A stretch of 64,000 nt of DNA from UBA11524 sp963642705 (GTDB lineage Bacteria; Bacillota; Clostridia; Christensenellales; Aristaeellaceae). The translations under genes were made by a program, and so were the position numbers. Shown one piece after another: positions 33,076 to 41,751 of this stretch. How positions within the stretch are numbered: position 1 is the stretch's first letter; the number at the start of each line of letters is the position of its first letter. Under the pieces are notes generated by a model. The model was not told the origin of the DNA and searched no databases. It saw only the letters and a program-made list of their open reading frames with translations. The DNA lies in contig CAVIHU010000009.1 of the NCBI GenBank assembly GCA_963642705.1, positions 14,495-78,494 of the forward strand, read 5' to 3'.

Positions 33076-34076
33076 AAACATTGACGGAGCTGAACGCTCC
33101 TTCCGGTCATGAGCAGGCTATCCGGCGCTTTCTGCTCAAGGAGCTGCGCGAGAAGGGATTCGTGCCTGTGCTTGACCGCATGGGCAATGTGATTGTCGAA
33201 AAAGAAGGCAACGGCGAGGCACCGCGCAAGCGCGTCATGGTCAGCGCTCACATGGATGAGGTTGGACTGATTGTGACGTCTGCCACGGAGGACGGCTATC
33301 TGCGCATCACGACGGCTGGCGGCATTGATCCGCGCGTGCTTGTATCCAAGCGTGTGACGGTCGGCGATGACAGGCTGCCCGGCGTTATCGGCGCGGTGCC
33401 GATTCACCTGCAGTCCGCCGACGAACGCAAGCGTGTGCTGCCCATCCATGAGCTGCTCGTGGATATTGGCGCGAAGAGCAAGGATGAGGCGGAAAGCAAG
33501 GCACCCATGGGCACATACATCTCTTTTGATACACCCTATGTGGAGTACGGCGACGGCTTTGCATGCGGCAAGGCATTCGATGACCGTGTCGGTTGCCTGA
33601 CGCTGTTCCGCCTGCTGCAGGAGGAGCTGCCGGTTGACCTCGTGGCATGCTTCGTGTCCGAGGAGGAGGTTGGCTGCCGTGGTGCAAAGGGGGCGGCATT
33701 CACCAGGGAACCAGACATCGGCATCGTGCTTGAAGGCACGACCTGCAACGATCTCGGCAATGTGCCGGAAAACGCGCATGTCTGTGAAGCCGGTCAGGGC
33801 GTTGCCGTGTCGTTTATGGACGGCACGTCCATCGCGAACCGTGCATTGTTCCGCAAGACGCTCGATGCTGCAAAGGCAGGCGGCATTCCGCATCAGGTCA
33901 AGCACAGCGTGTCCGGCGGCAATGACGGCGGCGCCATTCAGCGCGCACGCGGCGGCGTTCCGGTTGTGGTTCTGTCCGTGCCCTGCCGGTATATCCATTC
34001 GCCGTCCTCTGTGGTCAAGCTCAGCGATGCGGAAAGTCAGTTTGCGCTCAGCCTTGCGCTGCTGCGTGCACTTTAA
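33066..34076 (+). CDS. M42-family metallo-aminopeptidase, second of three
   Basis: The 336-aa product shows the same ligand set: MVSAHMDEVGLIV, KAFDDRVGCLTLF, CFVSEEEVGCRGAKG, GIVLEGTTCND (a Glu where the first paralogue has Asp) and CRYIHSPSSV. The different ligand and surface residues suggest a different peptide preference. It overlaps the first peptidase gene by 10 nt and is followed 18 nt later by the third, so a single message is expected. Confidence 0.93.
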   Translation: MDLKTLTELNAPSGHEQAIRRFLLKELREKGFVPVLDRMGNVIVEKEGNGEAPRKRVMVSAHMDEVGLIVTSATEDGYLRITTAGGIDPRVLVSKRVTVGDDRLPGVIGAVPIHLQSADERKRVLPIHELLVDIGAKSKDEAESKAPMGTYISFDTPYVEYGDGFACGKAFDDRVGCLTLFRLLQEELPVDLVACFVSEEEVGCRGAKGAAFTREPDIGIVLEGTTCNDLGNVPENAHVCEAGQGVAVSFMDGTSIANRALFRKTLDAAKAGGIPHQVKHSVSGGNDGGAIQRARGGVPVVVLSVPCRYIHSPSSVVKLSDAESQFALSLALLRAL

Positions 34077-34094
34077 TGATAGGAGAAGAAGCCT

Positions 34095-35075
34095 ATGTTT
34101 GATTTGCTCAAGAAGGTGCTTGCACCGGTTGCGCCCTCCGGTATGGAGGAACCTGTCGCAGCGGTCATCCGCGAGGAGGTCGCACCGTATGTCGATACCA
34201 TCGAGACGGACGCGCTCGGCAACCTGATCTGCACAAAAACCGGTACCGATCCGCAGGCGGAAAAGATCATGCTGTCTGCGCACATGGATCATATCGGCTA
34301 TATTGTCACCGGCATCGAGAAGGAAGGCTTTCTGCGCGTCACGAACGTCGGCGGCGTCAGTCCGTTGATGAGCCTGACGCGCCATGTCACATTCCCGAAC
34401 GGCGTGCAGGGCATCGTCGTGTCCGAGAGTGACAAGGATACCGCGATGAAGGATCTTTTCGTGGACATCGGTGCGCAAGACAAGGCGGAAGCGGAAACGA
34501 TGGTGCGGATCGGCGATGCATGCGTGTACGCCAACGACTGCTTCCGCCTCGGTCAGCATCGCGCCGCAAGCCCTGCCATGGATGACCGCGCAGCCTGTGC
34601 GCTGCTCATCCGCTTTTTGCAGACGGTCGGAAGTACGAAGCGGACGATTATCGCCGTTTTCTCCGTGCAGGAGGAGGTCGGCTGCCGCGGCGCGAGGGTT
34701 GCATCCTTTGCCAAGGCGCCTGACAAGGGCATCGCCATTGATGTGACTGCATGGGGCGACACGCCCGGCACGAAGCAGCCGGACATCAAGCTCGGCGAGG
34801 GCATTGCCGTGAAGGTGATGGATCGCGGCAGCATCAGCAATCCTGTGCTGCGTGAAGCGCTGATTTCCGCCGGCGAGAAGGCTGGCGTCAAGACGCAGCG
34901 CGAGGTGTTGCCTTTCGGCGGAACGGATGCGTTCGCCATGCAGACGAGCCGCGGCGGCATTCCGGTTTGTACGCTGTCGATTCCGTGCCGCTATGTGCAT
35001 TCGGCGTGCGAGGTGATTGACCTGCGCGACCTCGAAGCCGGTGTGGCGCTGCTGAAGGAATATTTTGCCGATTAA
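34095..35075 (+). CDS. M42-family metallo-aminopeptidase, third of three
   Basis: The 326-aa product again has the M42 residues: MLSAHMDHIGYIV, PAMDDRAACALLI, FSVQEEVGCRGAR, AIDVTAWGDTPG and CRYVHSACEV. The three paralogues are clearly diverged from one another, so the tandem is an old duplication rather than a recent repeat. Where all three are co-expressed they could assemble into mixed 12-mers, as has been shown for archaeal M42 (TET) enzymes; this is inference here. Confidence 0.93.
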   Translation: MFDLLKKVLAPVAPSGMEEPVAAVIREEVAPYVDTIETDALGNLICTKTGTDPQAEKIMLSAHMDHIGYIVTGIEKEGFLRVTNVGGVSPLMSLTRHVTFPNGVQGIVVSESDKDTAMKDLFVDIGAQDKAEAETMVRIGDACVYANDCFRLGQHRAASPAMDDRAACALLIRFLQTVGSTKRTIIAVFSVQEEVGCRGARVASFAKAPDKGIAIDVTAWGDTPGTKQPDIKLGEGIAVKVMDRGSISNPVLREALISAGEKAGVKTQREVLPFGGTDAFAMQTSRGGIPVCTLSIPCRYVHSACEVIDLRDLEAGVALLKEYFAD

Positions 35076-35102
35076 CCCATCATCCGCGAAGGGAGCTGTC
35101 CC

Positions 35103-37133
35103 ATGACATTTCTGCTCGGAATCGCATATCTGCTGCTGTTCCTGTCTGCAGGGACGGCGTGCGTGACTTTTCTGCTGCCGCGCCGCTCAGTGCTGACGCG
35201 TGTTTGGCTGGGCGCAAGCTTCGGTCTGCTGCTGATGATGTGGCTACCGGCGCTGATGGCGTTTCTGGTGGACTTCACCATAACGGCGCACTATCTGGCG
35301 GCAGGGCTGCTGCTGGCAATTACGCTTGCATGTTATCTGCTGCGCGACCGCTCGCACCGAAAGCAGTGGGATGCGGCGGAAAAGGCGTTGCTCAAGCAGA
35401 TGCTGCTCATTGTCCTGCCGCTGACGATTCTATCGGGCTATCTGCAGCACACGCACTGCCTGCGCGTCGGCGATGACGGCGGCTGGTGGGTCGGGCAGAG
35501 CACGTACGGTGACCTGCCGATGCATATGTCCTTCATCACCTCGATGAAGAATGTATCCTTTCCGCCGGAATACGCAATTTTCCCGGGGCAGCGCCTGTGC
35601 TATCCCTTCCTGACGGATACGCTGTCCACATCGTTCTACATGATGGGCTTCTCGCTCCGCTGGGCGATTGTCATCCCGGGTACCTTCATGATGATGCTGT
35701 GCTACATGGGCGTCATGGTGCTTGCACGCGAAATGACGGCCGGCAAGAAGACCATCATGCTGGCGACGCTGCTGTTCTTACTGAACGGTGGGCTTGGGTT
35801 CATCTACAATTTCGACCTGGCAGGCGGCACGACATCCGATGGCACGCTGACGATTGTCGAGCGCGTCAGGGAGATTCTTGAGGGCTACTACACGACGCCA
35901 ACGAATCAGCCGACGCCATATAATCTGCGCTGGTCGAACGTTATCGCCGACCTGATGATTCCGCAGCGGACGCTGCTGGGCGGCTGGTGCATGGTTATTC
36001 CGTGCTTCTACCTGCTCTATACCGGCTTTGCGCCGCAGCTCCGTCCGCAGACGACGGAACGCGTTCGACTGACTGTGCTGCTGGGCATATGGGCTGGTGC
36101 GCTGCCGCTGGTGCATACGCATTCGTTCCTTGCGCTGGGGCTGTGCTCGCTGGGTATGCTGATCTACGACATGATTCACGACGAGGAGAGGCTGTATCAG
36201 CTCGGATGGTATGCTATCTACGGCGGATTGGCGGTCGTGCTGGCTCTGCCGCAGCTCCTCTGCTTCACGTTCGGGCAGGTGTTTGAATCCTCAGGCTGCA
36301 ACAGCTTTCTGCAAATCTGGCTCAACTGGGTCAACGGCTATCAGGATGGGAGCAGCTTCAATTTCTATGACCTGTATTTCTGGTTCTACCTGAAAAACAT
36401 CGGTCTGCCGTTCCTTGCGCTGCTGCTGGCGCTGTTCGAGAAAAATCCGAAGCATCGGCGGATCTTTGCCGGTGCGATTCCCATCATCATCGCTGTGGAA
36501 ACCGTCCGTTTTCAGCCAAACATCTACGACAACAACAAGCTGATGTATCTGGCGTGGATGCTGTGCTGCATGATTGCTGCGGACTGGTGCCGCGATGTGT
36601 GGCATCGGCTGCGCGGCATGCGCGGACGCTATGCGCTGGCGGTCGTAACGGCGATTGCGGTCTTCCTTTCCGCAGGGCTGACGCTCTGGCGCGAATGCGT
36701 GAGCAACTATCAGGCATTTTCCGCCTATTTGGTGGAGGCAGGCGAGTATGTGCGCGACAACACAGAGGAACACGCGACTTTCATGACCGGAACGCAGCAC
36801 CTGAACCCGATTTCCTCGATCGCCGGCAGGAACATTGTTTGCGGACCTGACCTGTGGCTGTATTATCACGGGCTGGATACGACCGAGCGCAAGGCGGATA
36901 TTGCCGCGTTCTATACCGACCCGGAAAACAACCTTGATATTCTTTACAAGTATGAAGTGAGTTACATCTATGTCAGCAGCTACGAGCGCAGCAATTATGA
37001 TGTGGATGAGGAGGCTCTCGACCGGCTGTTTACGCGAATTTTCGAGAACTGGGAATGCGTGATTTACGCCGTCAATCCGGCGGAAACGGAGGATGCCAAT
37101 GGAGCGTCTGCTGCGCTTCTCTCTGGAGCATGA
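35103..37133 (+). CDS. Large multi-pass membrane protein, GT-C-like
   Basis: The 676-aa product has roughly 12-13 hydrophobic segments and a C-terminal extracytoplasmic or cytosolic domain of about 130 aa. The loop after the early segments contains GDDGGWWVGQSTYGDLPMH with several acidic residues, and a long loop holds GGTTSDGTLTIVERVRE. This layout recalls GT-C polyprenyl-phosphate-dependent glycosyltransferases, which use acidic residues in the first large loop, but I cannot place it in a named family. The start follows GAAGGGAG. Its last 35 nt overlap the next small gene. Confidence 0.75.
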   Translation: MTFLLGIAYLLLFLSAGTACVTFLLPRRSVLTRVWLGASFGLLLMMWLPALMAFLVDFTITAHYLAAGLLLAITLACYLLRDRSHRKQWDAAEKALLKQMLLIVLPLTILSGYLQHTHCLRVGDDGGWWVGQSTYGDLPMHMSFITSMKNVSFPPEYAIFPGQRLCYPFLTDTLSTSFYMMGFSLRWAIVIPGTFMMMLCYMGVMVLAREMTAGKKTIMLATLLFLLNGGLGFIYNFDLAGGTTSDGTLTIVERVREILEGYYTTPTNQPTPYNLRWSNVIADLMIPQRTLLGGWCMVIPCFYLLYTGFAPQLRPQTTERVRLTVLLGIWAGALPLVHTHSFLALGLCSLGMLIYDMIHDEERLYQLGWYAIYGGLAVVLALPQLLCFTFGQVFESSGCNSFLQIWLNWVNGYQDGSSFNFYDLYFWFYLKNIGLPFLALLLALFEKNPKHRRIFAGAIPIIIAVETVRFQPNIYDNNKLMYLAWMLCCMIAADWCRDVWHRLRGMRGRYALAVVTAIAVFLSAGLTLWRECVSNYQAFSAYLVEAGEYVRDNTEEHATFMTGTQHLNPISSIAGRNIVCGPDLWLYYHGLDTTERKADIAAFYTDPENNLDILYKYEVSYIYVSSYERSNYDVDEEALDRLFTRIFENWECVIYAVNPAETEDANGASAALLSGA

Positions 37134-37317
37134 CCGGATTATCCGCATGATGTACATGGTAGAGGAGCACCTCGTACAGGTGAACGCGCGCGTCATTGCG
37201 TATGATGAGAAGGAGGTTTCCTTCATCACAACCCGTTCCCCCAGAACGATGGTCATTCCGAGGGAGTGCCTTCTCTCGGCGGATTTTCGCCGCGGCGATG
37301 ACGGGCAGGTTGTCTGA
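37099..37317 (+). CDS. Small protein of unknown function
   Basis: The 72-aa product (MERLLRFSLEHDRIIRMM, then VNARVIAYDEKEVSFITT and IPRECLLSADFRRG) resembles short beta-rich proteins seen in Clostridia that look like an isolated WYL-like or SH3-like core. It overlaps the 3' end of the preceding membrane-protein gene by 35 nt in another frame, and codon use looks genuine. Function is unknown. Confidence 0.6.
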   Translation: MERLLRFSLEHDRIIRMMYMVEEHLVQVNARVIAYDEKEVSFITTRSPRTMVIPRECLLSADFRRGDDGQVV

Positions 37318-37376
37318 AGAGATTCTGTTTTGTTGATTGACTTGAATCGACTGGTCAATTCTGCAGCTTTCGGAGG

Positions 37377-37409
37377 GCATTGCGATCGTCCTGAATCCCT
37401 TCGCAATGC
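37377..37409 (+). other. Hairpin in the spacer before the lipase-like gene
   Basis: GCATTGCG (37377-37384) pairs perfectly with CGCAATGC (37402-37409). There is no T run, so it is not a clear terminator. The rest of the 239-nt spacer (37318-37556) shows no gene and no convincing promoter. Confidence 0.4.
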
Positions 37410-37556
37410 ACATTTCCGTTGTGCAGCCGAAGGGATCAAATAATCGGACGAAGTCTGTGGACGGAAAGACAACTGTCGCAGCAAGAAACTCATCTATGAA
37501 AAAAGCAACAAATCACCGTGCCAACACCACAAACCAATGAGACAAAGAAAGGAACA

Positions 37557-39206
37557 ATGATGGAACAGGCAGAGAAAAGAACGCTGACCGGCATCGAGCT
37601 CTCCCGAACCTCGGCGCTCCTGCTTTCGTGGACGGTCGATCCGTGGGGACATAAGCGTCCGCCGCTGTCCGGCGAGGCGCTTTCGCTGAGCGCGGAGCTT
37701 GCCAGCGATGTCTACGACATGGCGATTGAGCCCTGGCTGGACGCAGGCTGGCGCGATGCTACCATTCAGATTGACGGCGAGCCGAATGCGTTGCCGCCTA
37801 ACAATCCGCTGAGCGCAGCATGGTGCAAATACTGGATTCATACGCGGCTCAAGCCCATGGGCGCGCTGGGTCAGGTGCTCGGCGCACTGCGGCTTCGCGG
37901 GAACGCGCCCGGCAATGCCGCCGTCATGATCCATCCTGCCGGAAACGGTCGGTATGTGGTTGCCATCGGCTTCATGGGCACCGGCGGACGCTTCTACGAC
38001 TGGTTCAGCAACTTCCGTATGACGACGCAGGACGGCATGCACCGCGGCTTTCTTGAACTTGCGCGTCAGCTGGAGGAAAATGAGGAAAAAATCGAGTTCC
38101 CCGAAACGGCGGAAGAGCTTGGTCTGCAGAAGCTGACGCTCAAGAATGTGCTGGAGGACATGAAAAGCCCGTCAAGCCGCTTTATGCTGTGGCTCGCCGG
38201 ACACAGTCAGGGTGCGGCAACCCTGCAGGTTTACGCACACCTGAAGCTCCGGGAAACCGGCATCTGTCCGCGCAAGCTCATTGGCTACGGCTTTGCTTCG
38301 CCGACGGTGATGACAGGTCAGGCGGTTGAAGATCCGTCCGATTATCCGCTCTATCACGTGCTCAACACCGATGACCTCGTGCCGCACTGCGGTGCGCAGG
38401 TGCATCTGGGGGTCTGCCTGCGATATCAGGCGACGGAGGATTTGCGCAAAAAGTGCTACAACTGGAAGCGCGATGCGCGTTCCGTACAGACGCGGCTTGC
38501 CATCCGTCCGATCTTTTATCAGATGGTGGATACGCCGACATGCTTTATCGGCGGCATGGCGATGCTGGATACGTTTGGGCATGTTACAGGGCTCGAATTA
38601 CTGAAAATGCTGGGTCTCGGTGGATTTTTGCCGCTGAACCGCGCACTGGAGGACAAGGATGCGGAGGAGCTCATCAAGGGACTGAATCAGCGTGCCGCTG
38701 TTGCGTACAAGAGCGTCACCGGTCACGACCCGGATGCAGCAGAGATTGCCGAGCAGTCCGGCGCCATGCAGCGGATCATTGACCGCTTCGGGTTGCCGGC
38801 ATTCCTGGAAGCTGCGAAGGAGCTGATGATTTGCCCGCACTATATGGAGGAGCACCCTGAAGAGGGCTACATCGGCACATATTTCTACATTGTCATCAAC
38901 GGGAAGAACAGCTTCCAGCCATTTATCTGGAAGGCTGGCGAGGTGCCGACACGCATATACCGCAAGTCGATTCCGTGCGTCATGGTGGCACGTGACACAG
39001 GGTCGGAGCGTGCGCACCGTATGCGGATGCAGGGACGCCGGAGAAGACTGCCGTTCACGCATCACGATCCGCGCAGGAGTACATCCCAGCACATGAGCGC
39101 AAAGGTGGTGCGGACGGTCAAGCAGAAACCTGCCGGGCAGCTCGGAAGGTTTACCATCGAGCGCCTCCTCCGCCGCAAGAATGAGGAAAAATCAGACGGA
39201 ACATAA
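37557..39206 (+). CDS. Lipase class 3-like alpha/beta hydrolase
   Basis: The product is about 549 aa, with no signal peptide. The nucleophile elbow reads LAGHSQGAATLQVYAHL (about residue 215), the acid is likely Asp in HVLNTDDLVPH, and a His follows; VVAIGFMGTGGRFYDWFSNF is the usual strand with the oxyanion region. This is the pattern of the class 3 lipase group, but the 300-residue C-terminal part is not recognised and is basic at the end (about +14 in the last 60 residues), so membrane or nucleic-acid contact is possible. Two ATG codons (37557, 37560) follow AAAGGAAC. Confidence 0.75.
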   Translation: MMEQAEKRTLTGIELSRTSALLLSWTVDPWGHKRPPLSGEALSLSAELASDVYDMAIEPWLDAGWRDATIQIDGEPNALPPNNPLSAAWCKYWIHTRLKPMGALGQVLGALRLRGNAPGNAAVMIHPAGNGRYVVAIGFMGTGGRFYDWFSNFRMTTQDGMHRGFLELARQLEENEEKIEFPETAEELGLQKLTLKNVLEDMKSPSSRFMLWLAGHSQGAATLQVYAHLKLRETGICPRKLIGYGFASPTVMTGQAVEDPSDYPLYHVLNTDDLVPHCGAQVHLGVCLRYQATEDLRKKCYNWKRDARSVQTRLAIRPIFYQMVDTPTCFIGGMAMLDTFGHVTGLELLKMLGLGGFLPLNRALEDKDAEELIKGLNQRAAVAYKSVTGHDPDAAEIAEQSGAMQRIIDRFGLPAFLEAAKELMICPHYMEEHPEEGYIGTYFYIVINGKNSFQPFIWKAGEVPTRIYRKSIPCVMVARDTGSERAHRMRMQGRRRRLPFTHHDPRRSTSQHMSAKVVRTVKQKPAGQLGRFTIERLLRRKNEEKSDGT

Positions 39207-39229
39207 GGCGGCACCGCACAATTCGGCGG
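39207..39229 (+). repeat. Dispersed intergenic repeat, copy 2
   Basis: GGCGGCACCGCACAATTCGGCGG directly follows the lipase-like stop codon, as copy 1 follows the carB-dapF stop. It differs from copy 1 at five positions. Confidence 0.6.
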
Positions 39230-39265
39230 CTAAAGCAATGACGTGAAGAAAGGGATGGAACGGAA

Positions 39266-39550
39266 ATGGAGCATTGGGTGTGGGTTGTTCCGAGCGTTTA
39301 TCTGCTGGTGGTGAACGTGGTGGCGTTCGCGCTGATGGGCATGGACAAGAGCAGGGCAAAGCGCGGCGCATGGCGCATTCCGGAAAGGACGCTGTTTCTG
39401 CCGGTCGTATTGTTCGGCAGCCTCGGCGGAACGCTGGGCATGCTGACCTTCCGTCACAAGACGAAGCACTGGTATTTCAAGTACGGTTTTCCTGCACTGC
39501 TGGTGGTGCAGGTGCTGCTGATGGTTGCGGGAGCATATCTGTTGAGGTGA
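39266..39550 (+). CDS. DUF1294 membrane protein
   Basis: The 94-aa product has three hydrophobic segments and the DUF1294 core: VNVVAFALMGMDKSRAKRG, RIPERTLFLPVVLFGSLGG and LTFRHKTKHWYFKYGFP. The family is common in bacteria and has no established role. It lies 3 nt before rarA, so the two are probably co-transcribed. Confidence 0.9.
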   Translation: MEHWVWVVPSVYLLVVNVVAFALMGMDKSRAKRGAWRIPERTLFLPVVLFGSLGGTLGMLTFRHKTKHWYFKYGFPALLVVQVLLMVAGAYLLR

Positions 39551-39553
39551 TGC

Positions 39554-40846
39554 ATGACGGACTTTTTTTCACAGCAGGATACGCCGCTGGCGGACAGGAT
39601 GCGTCCGCGTAATCTGACTGAGTTCATCGGTCAGCGGCATTTGCTGGCGGAAGGAAAGCTGCTGCGCCGCGCCATCGAGGCTGACCGGCTGACATCCTCC
39701 ATCTTTTTCGGACCGCCCGGATGCGGCAAAACAACGCTTGCGTCCATCATCGCAGGAAGCACGAAGTCAGCCTTCGTCCAGCTCAATGCGGTGACGAGCG
39801 GCGTTGCGGATGTCCGCAAGGTGATTCAGGATGCGCAGGACCGGCGGATGTACGGGCAGAGCACGTATCTGCTGCTGGACGAATGCCATCGCTGGTCGAA
39901 GGCGCAGAGCGACAGCATCCTGCCGGCGATTGAGCGCGGAACCATCCGCTTTATCGGTTCGACCACGGAAAACCCGATGGTCGCCATGACGCCAGCCATT
40001 GTCAGCCGATGCCGCGTGTTCCAGTTCTATGCGCTGACGGAAGCGGATGTACTGACGGCGATGCGCCGCGCACTTTCTGACCCGGAACGCGGCTTCGGCA
40101 CGTTGAAGATTCAGGCAGATGACGATGCGCTCCGCCACATTGCGCATATCGCGGGCGGTGATGTCCGTGCAGCACTCGGCGCGGTCGAAATGGCAGTGCT
40201 GACGACCCCGGCAGATGCGCAGGGGGTCATTCGCCTGACCATGGCGGTCGCAGAAGAATCCATCCAGAAGCCGATGCTTCGCTGCGACGAAAGCCTGTAT
40301 TACGACATGCTCAGCGCATTTTGCAAATCGCTGCGCGGCTCGGACAGCAATGCGGCGCTGGCATGGTTTGCCCGCCTGATTTATGCAGGGGTTGACCCGC
40401 GGCTGATTGCGCGGCGCATGATTGTCCATGCGAGCGAGGATGTTGGGCTGGCAAACCCGATTGCGATGCTTCAGGCGGAGGCGGCAAGCCGTGCGCTGGA
40501 GTTTGTCGGCATGCCGGAAGCGCGTATTCCCATGGCTCAGGCGATTATTGCCATCTGCGAAAGCCCCAAGAGCGACAGCGTTATCAGGGCGGTCGATAAA
40601 GCCATGGCGGATGCGGAAAAGGGCGGCTACACAACGGTGCCGGTCCATCTGCGCGACACGCATTACGCCGGTCACGGCAGAATCGGCAGTGGCGACGGCT
40701 ACCTGTATCCGCATGACTACCCGAATCACTATGTCCGACAGCAGTATATGCCCGAGGAGCTCAAAGGCAGACGCTACTACGAGCCGACAGATATGGGTCA
40801 CGAGGCGACGATCAAGAAAAATCAGCAGATTCGGGAGGGACGTTGA
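39554..40846 (+). CDS. rarA: Replication-associated recombination protein RarA (MgsA)
   Basis: The 430-aa AAA+ ATPase acts at stalled forks with SSB. The N-terminus RMRPRNLTEFIGQRHLL, Walker A FFGPPGCGKTTLAS (about residue 56), Walker B LLLDECHRWSKAQ, sensor FIGSTTENPMVAM, and the C-terminal tetramerisation part (HYAGHGRIGSGDGYLYPHDY) are all typical. Walker B reads D-E-C-H-R-W where the family usually has D-E-I-H-R-F. The start follows GAGGTGATGC. Confidence 0.96.
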   Translation: MTDFFSQQDTPLADRMRPRNLTEFIGQRHLLAEGKLLRRAIEADRLTSSIFFGPPGCGKTTLASIIAGSTKSAFVQLNAVTSGVADVRKVIQDAQDRRMYGQSTYLLLDECHRWSKAQSDSILPAIERGTIRFIGSTTENPMVAMTPAIVSRCRVFQFYALTEADVLTAMRRALSDPERGFGTLKIQADDDALRHIAHIAGGDVRAALGAVEMAVLTTPADAQGVIRLTMAVAEESIQKPMLRCDESLYYDMLSAFCKSLRGSDSNAALAWFARLIYAGVDPRLIARRMIVHASEDVGLANPIAMLQAEAASRALEFVGMPEARIPMAQAIIAICESPKSDSVIRAVDKAMADAEKGGYTTVPVHLRDTHYAGHGRIGSGDGYLYPHDYPNHYVRQQYMPEELKGRRYYEPTDMGHEATIKKNQQIREGR

Positions 40847-41751
40847 TGCGGCTGAAAAAAATCGGTGAGCACATGTCCGTCAAAAAAGCGGCTGTCTATG
40901 CGATCGTCATCAACAGCATGCAAATCGGACTGATTCTCTTCATCCTTGCGCTCATCGTGATTTCGCCGCAGTATTCCCTCAGTCAGCGACTGATGCGCTT
41001 TCTTGTCGGCATTGCAGCGCTTGTCATCATCTGGGGGGCCGTGATGGACATCCGCGAGGCATCATCGACGGTGCGGCTGATTCGCCAGCTTGATGACATG
41101 GATGACACCATCGAGGAGATGGAGAGGCTCAACAATACGCTTCGCAGCCAGCGACACGACTTTCTCAATCATCTGCAGGTTGTTTACAGCCTGATGGAGA
41201 TGGAGGAATATGCCGAGGCGAACCAGTACATCGAGAAGGTTTACGGGCAAATCACCGCCGTCAGCCAGGTGATGCGAACTGCCAGCGCACCGGTGAATGC
41301 GCTGCTGCAGGTAAAGGCGGCGGTTTGCAAAAAGGCGGAGATTTCCCTGCAGGTGAACATCATGTCCAGCTGGAAGGAGCTGCCCGTGCCTGGTTGGGAG
41401 ATGTGCAAGGTTCTGTCCAACCTGATTGATAACGCCATGGATGCCGTAATCGAATTGCCCGAGAATCAACGGCAGCTGACGATTGAGCTGAAGGAAAACC
41501 TGAAGGAATTTGCGTTTTCCGTGGCGAATACAGGTGCGATGATTCCCGAAAATGTGCAGGAGCGGATTTTCGATGCCGGCGTCACGACAAAACAGGATGG
41601 TCACGGTATGGGGCTATACATCGTCCGCGAAACGCTCGGCAGGTACGGAGGTACTATCCGCTTTACAAGCGATGCGCATCAAACCATGTTTTTTGGATCT
41701 ATTCCCAAGGAACCATCAATGCAGGAATCAATTCTGAGAGGAGCAAAATGA
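40846..41751 (+). CDS. Sensor histidine kinase, Spo0B/DcuS-like
   Basis: The 301-aa product has two N-terminal transmembrane helices (about residues 15-40 and 48-68), almost no extracytoplasmic domain, a helical linker, and the H box RSQRHDFLNHLQVVYSLMEM (His about residue 103) typical of Spo0B-type phosphotransferase/kinase proteins, then an ATPase part with VLSNLIDNAMDA and HGMGLYIVRE. The start ATG overlaps the rarA stop (TGATG) with GGGAGG upstream. No response regulator is adjacent; instead a GH2 gene overlaps its stop by 4 nt. Confidence 0.87.
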   Translation: MRLKKIGEHMSVKKAAVYAIVINSMQIGLILFILALIVISPQYSLSQRLMRFLVGIAALVIIWGAVMDIREASSTVRLIRQLDDMDDTIEEMERLNNTLRSQRHDFLNHLQVVYSLMEMEEYAEANQYIEKVYGQITAVSQVMRTASAPVNALLQVKAAVCKKAEISLQVNIMSSWKELPVPGWEMCKVLSNLIDNAMDAVIELPENQRQLTIELKENLKEFAFSVANTGAMIPENVQERIFDAGVTTKQDGHGMGLYIVRETLGRYGGTIRFTSDAHQTMFFGSIPKEPSMQESILRGAK

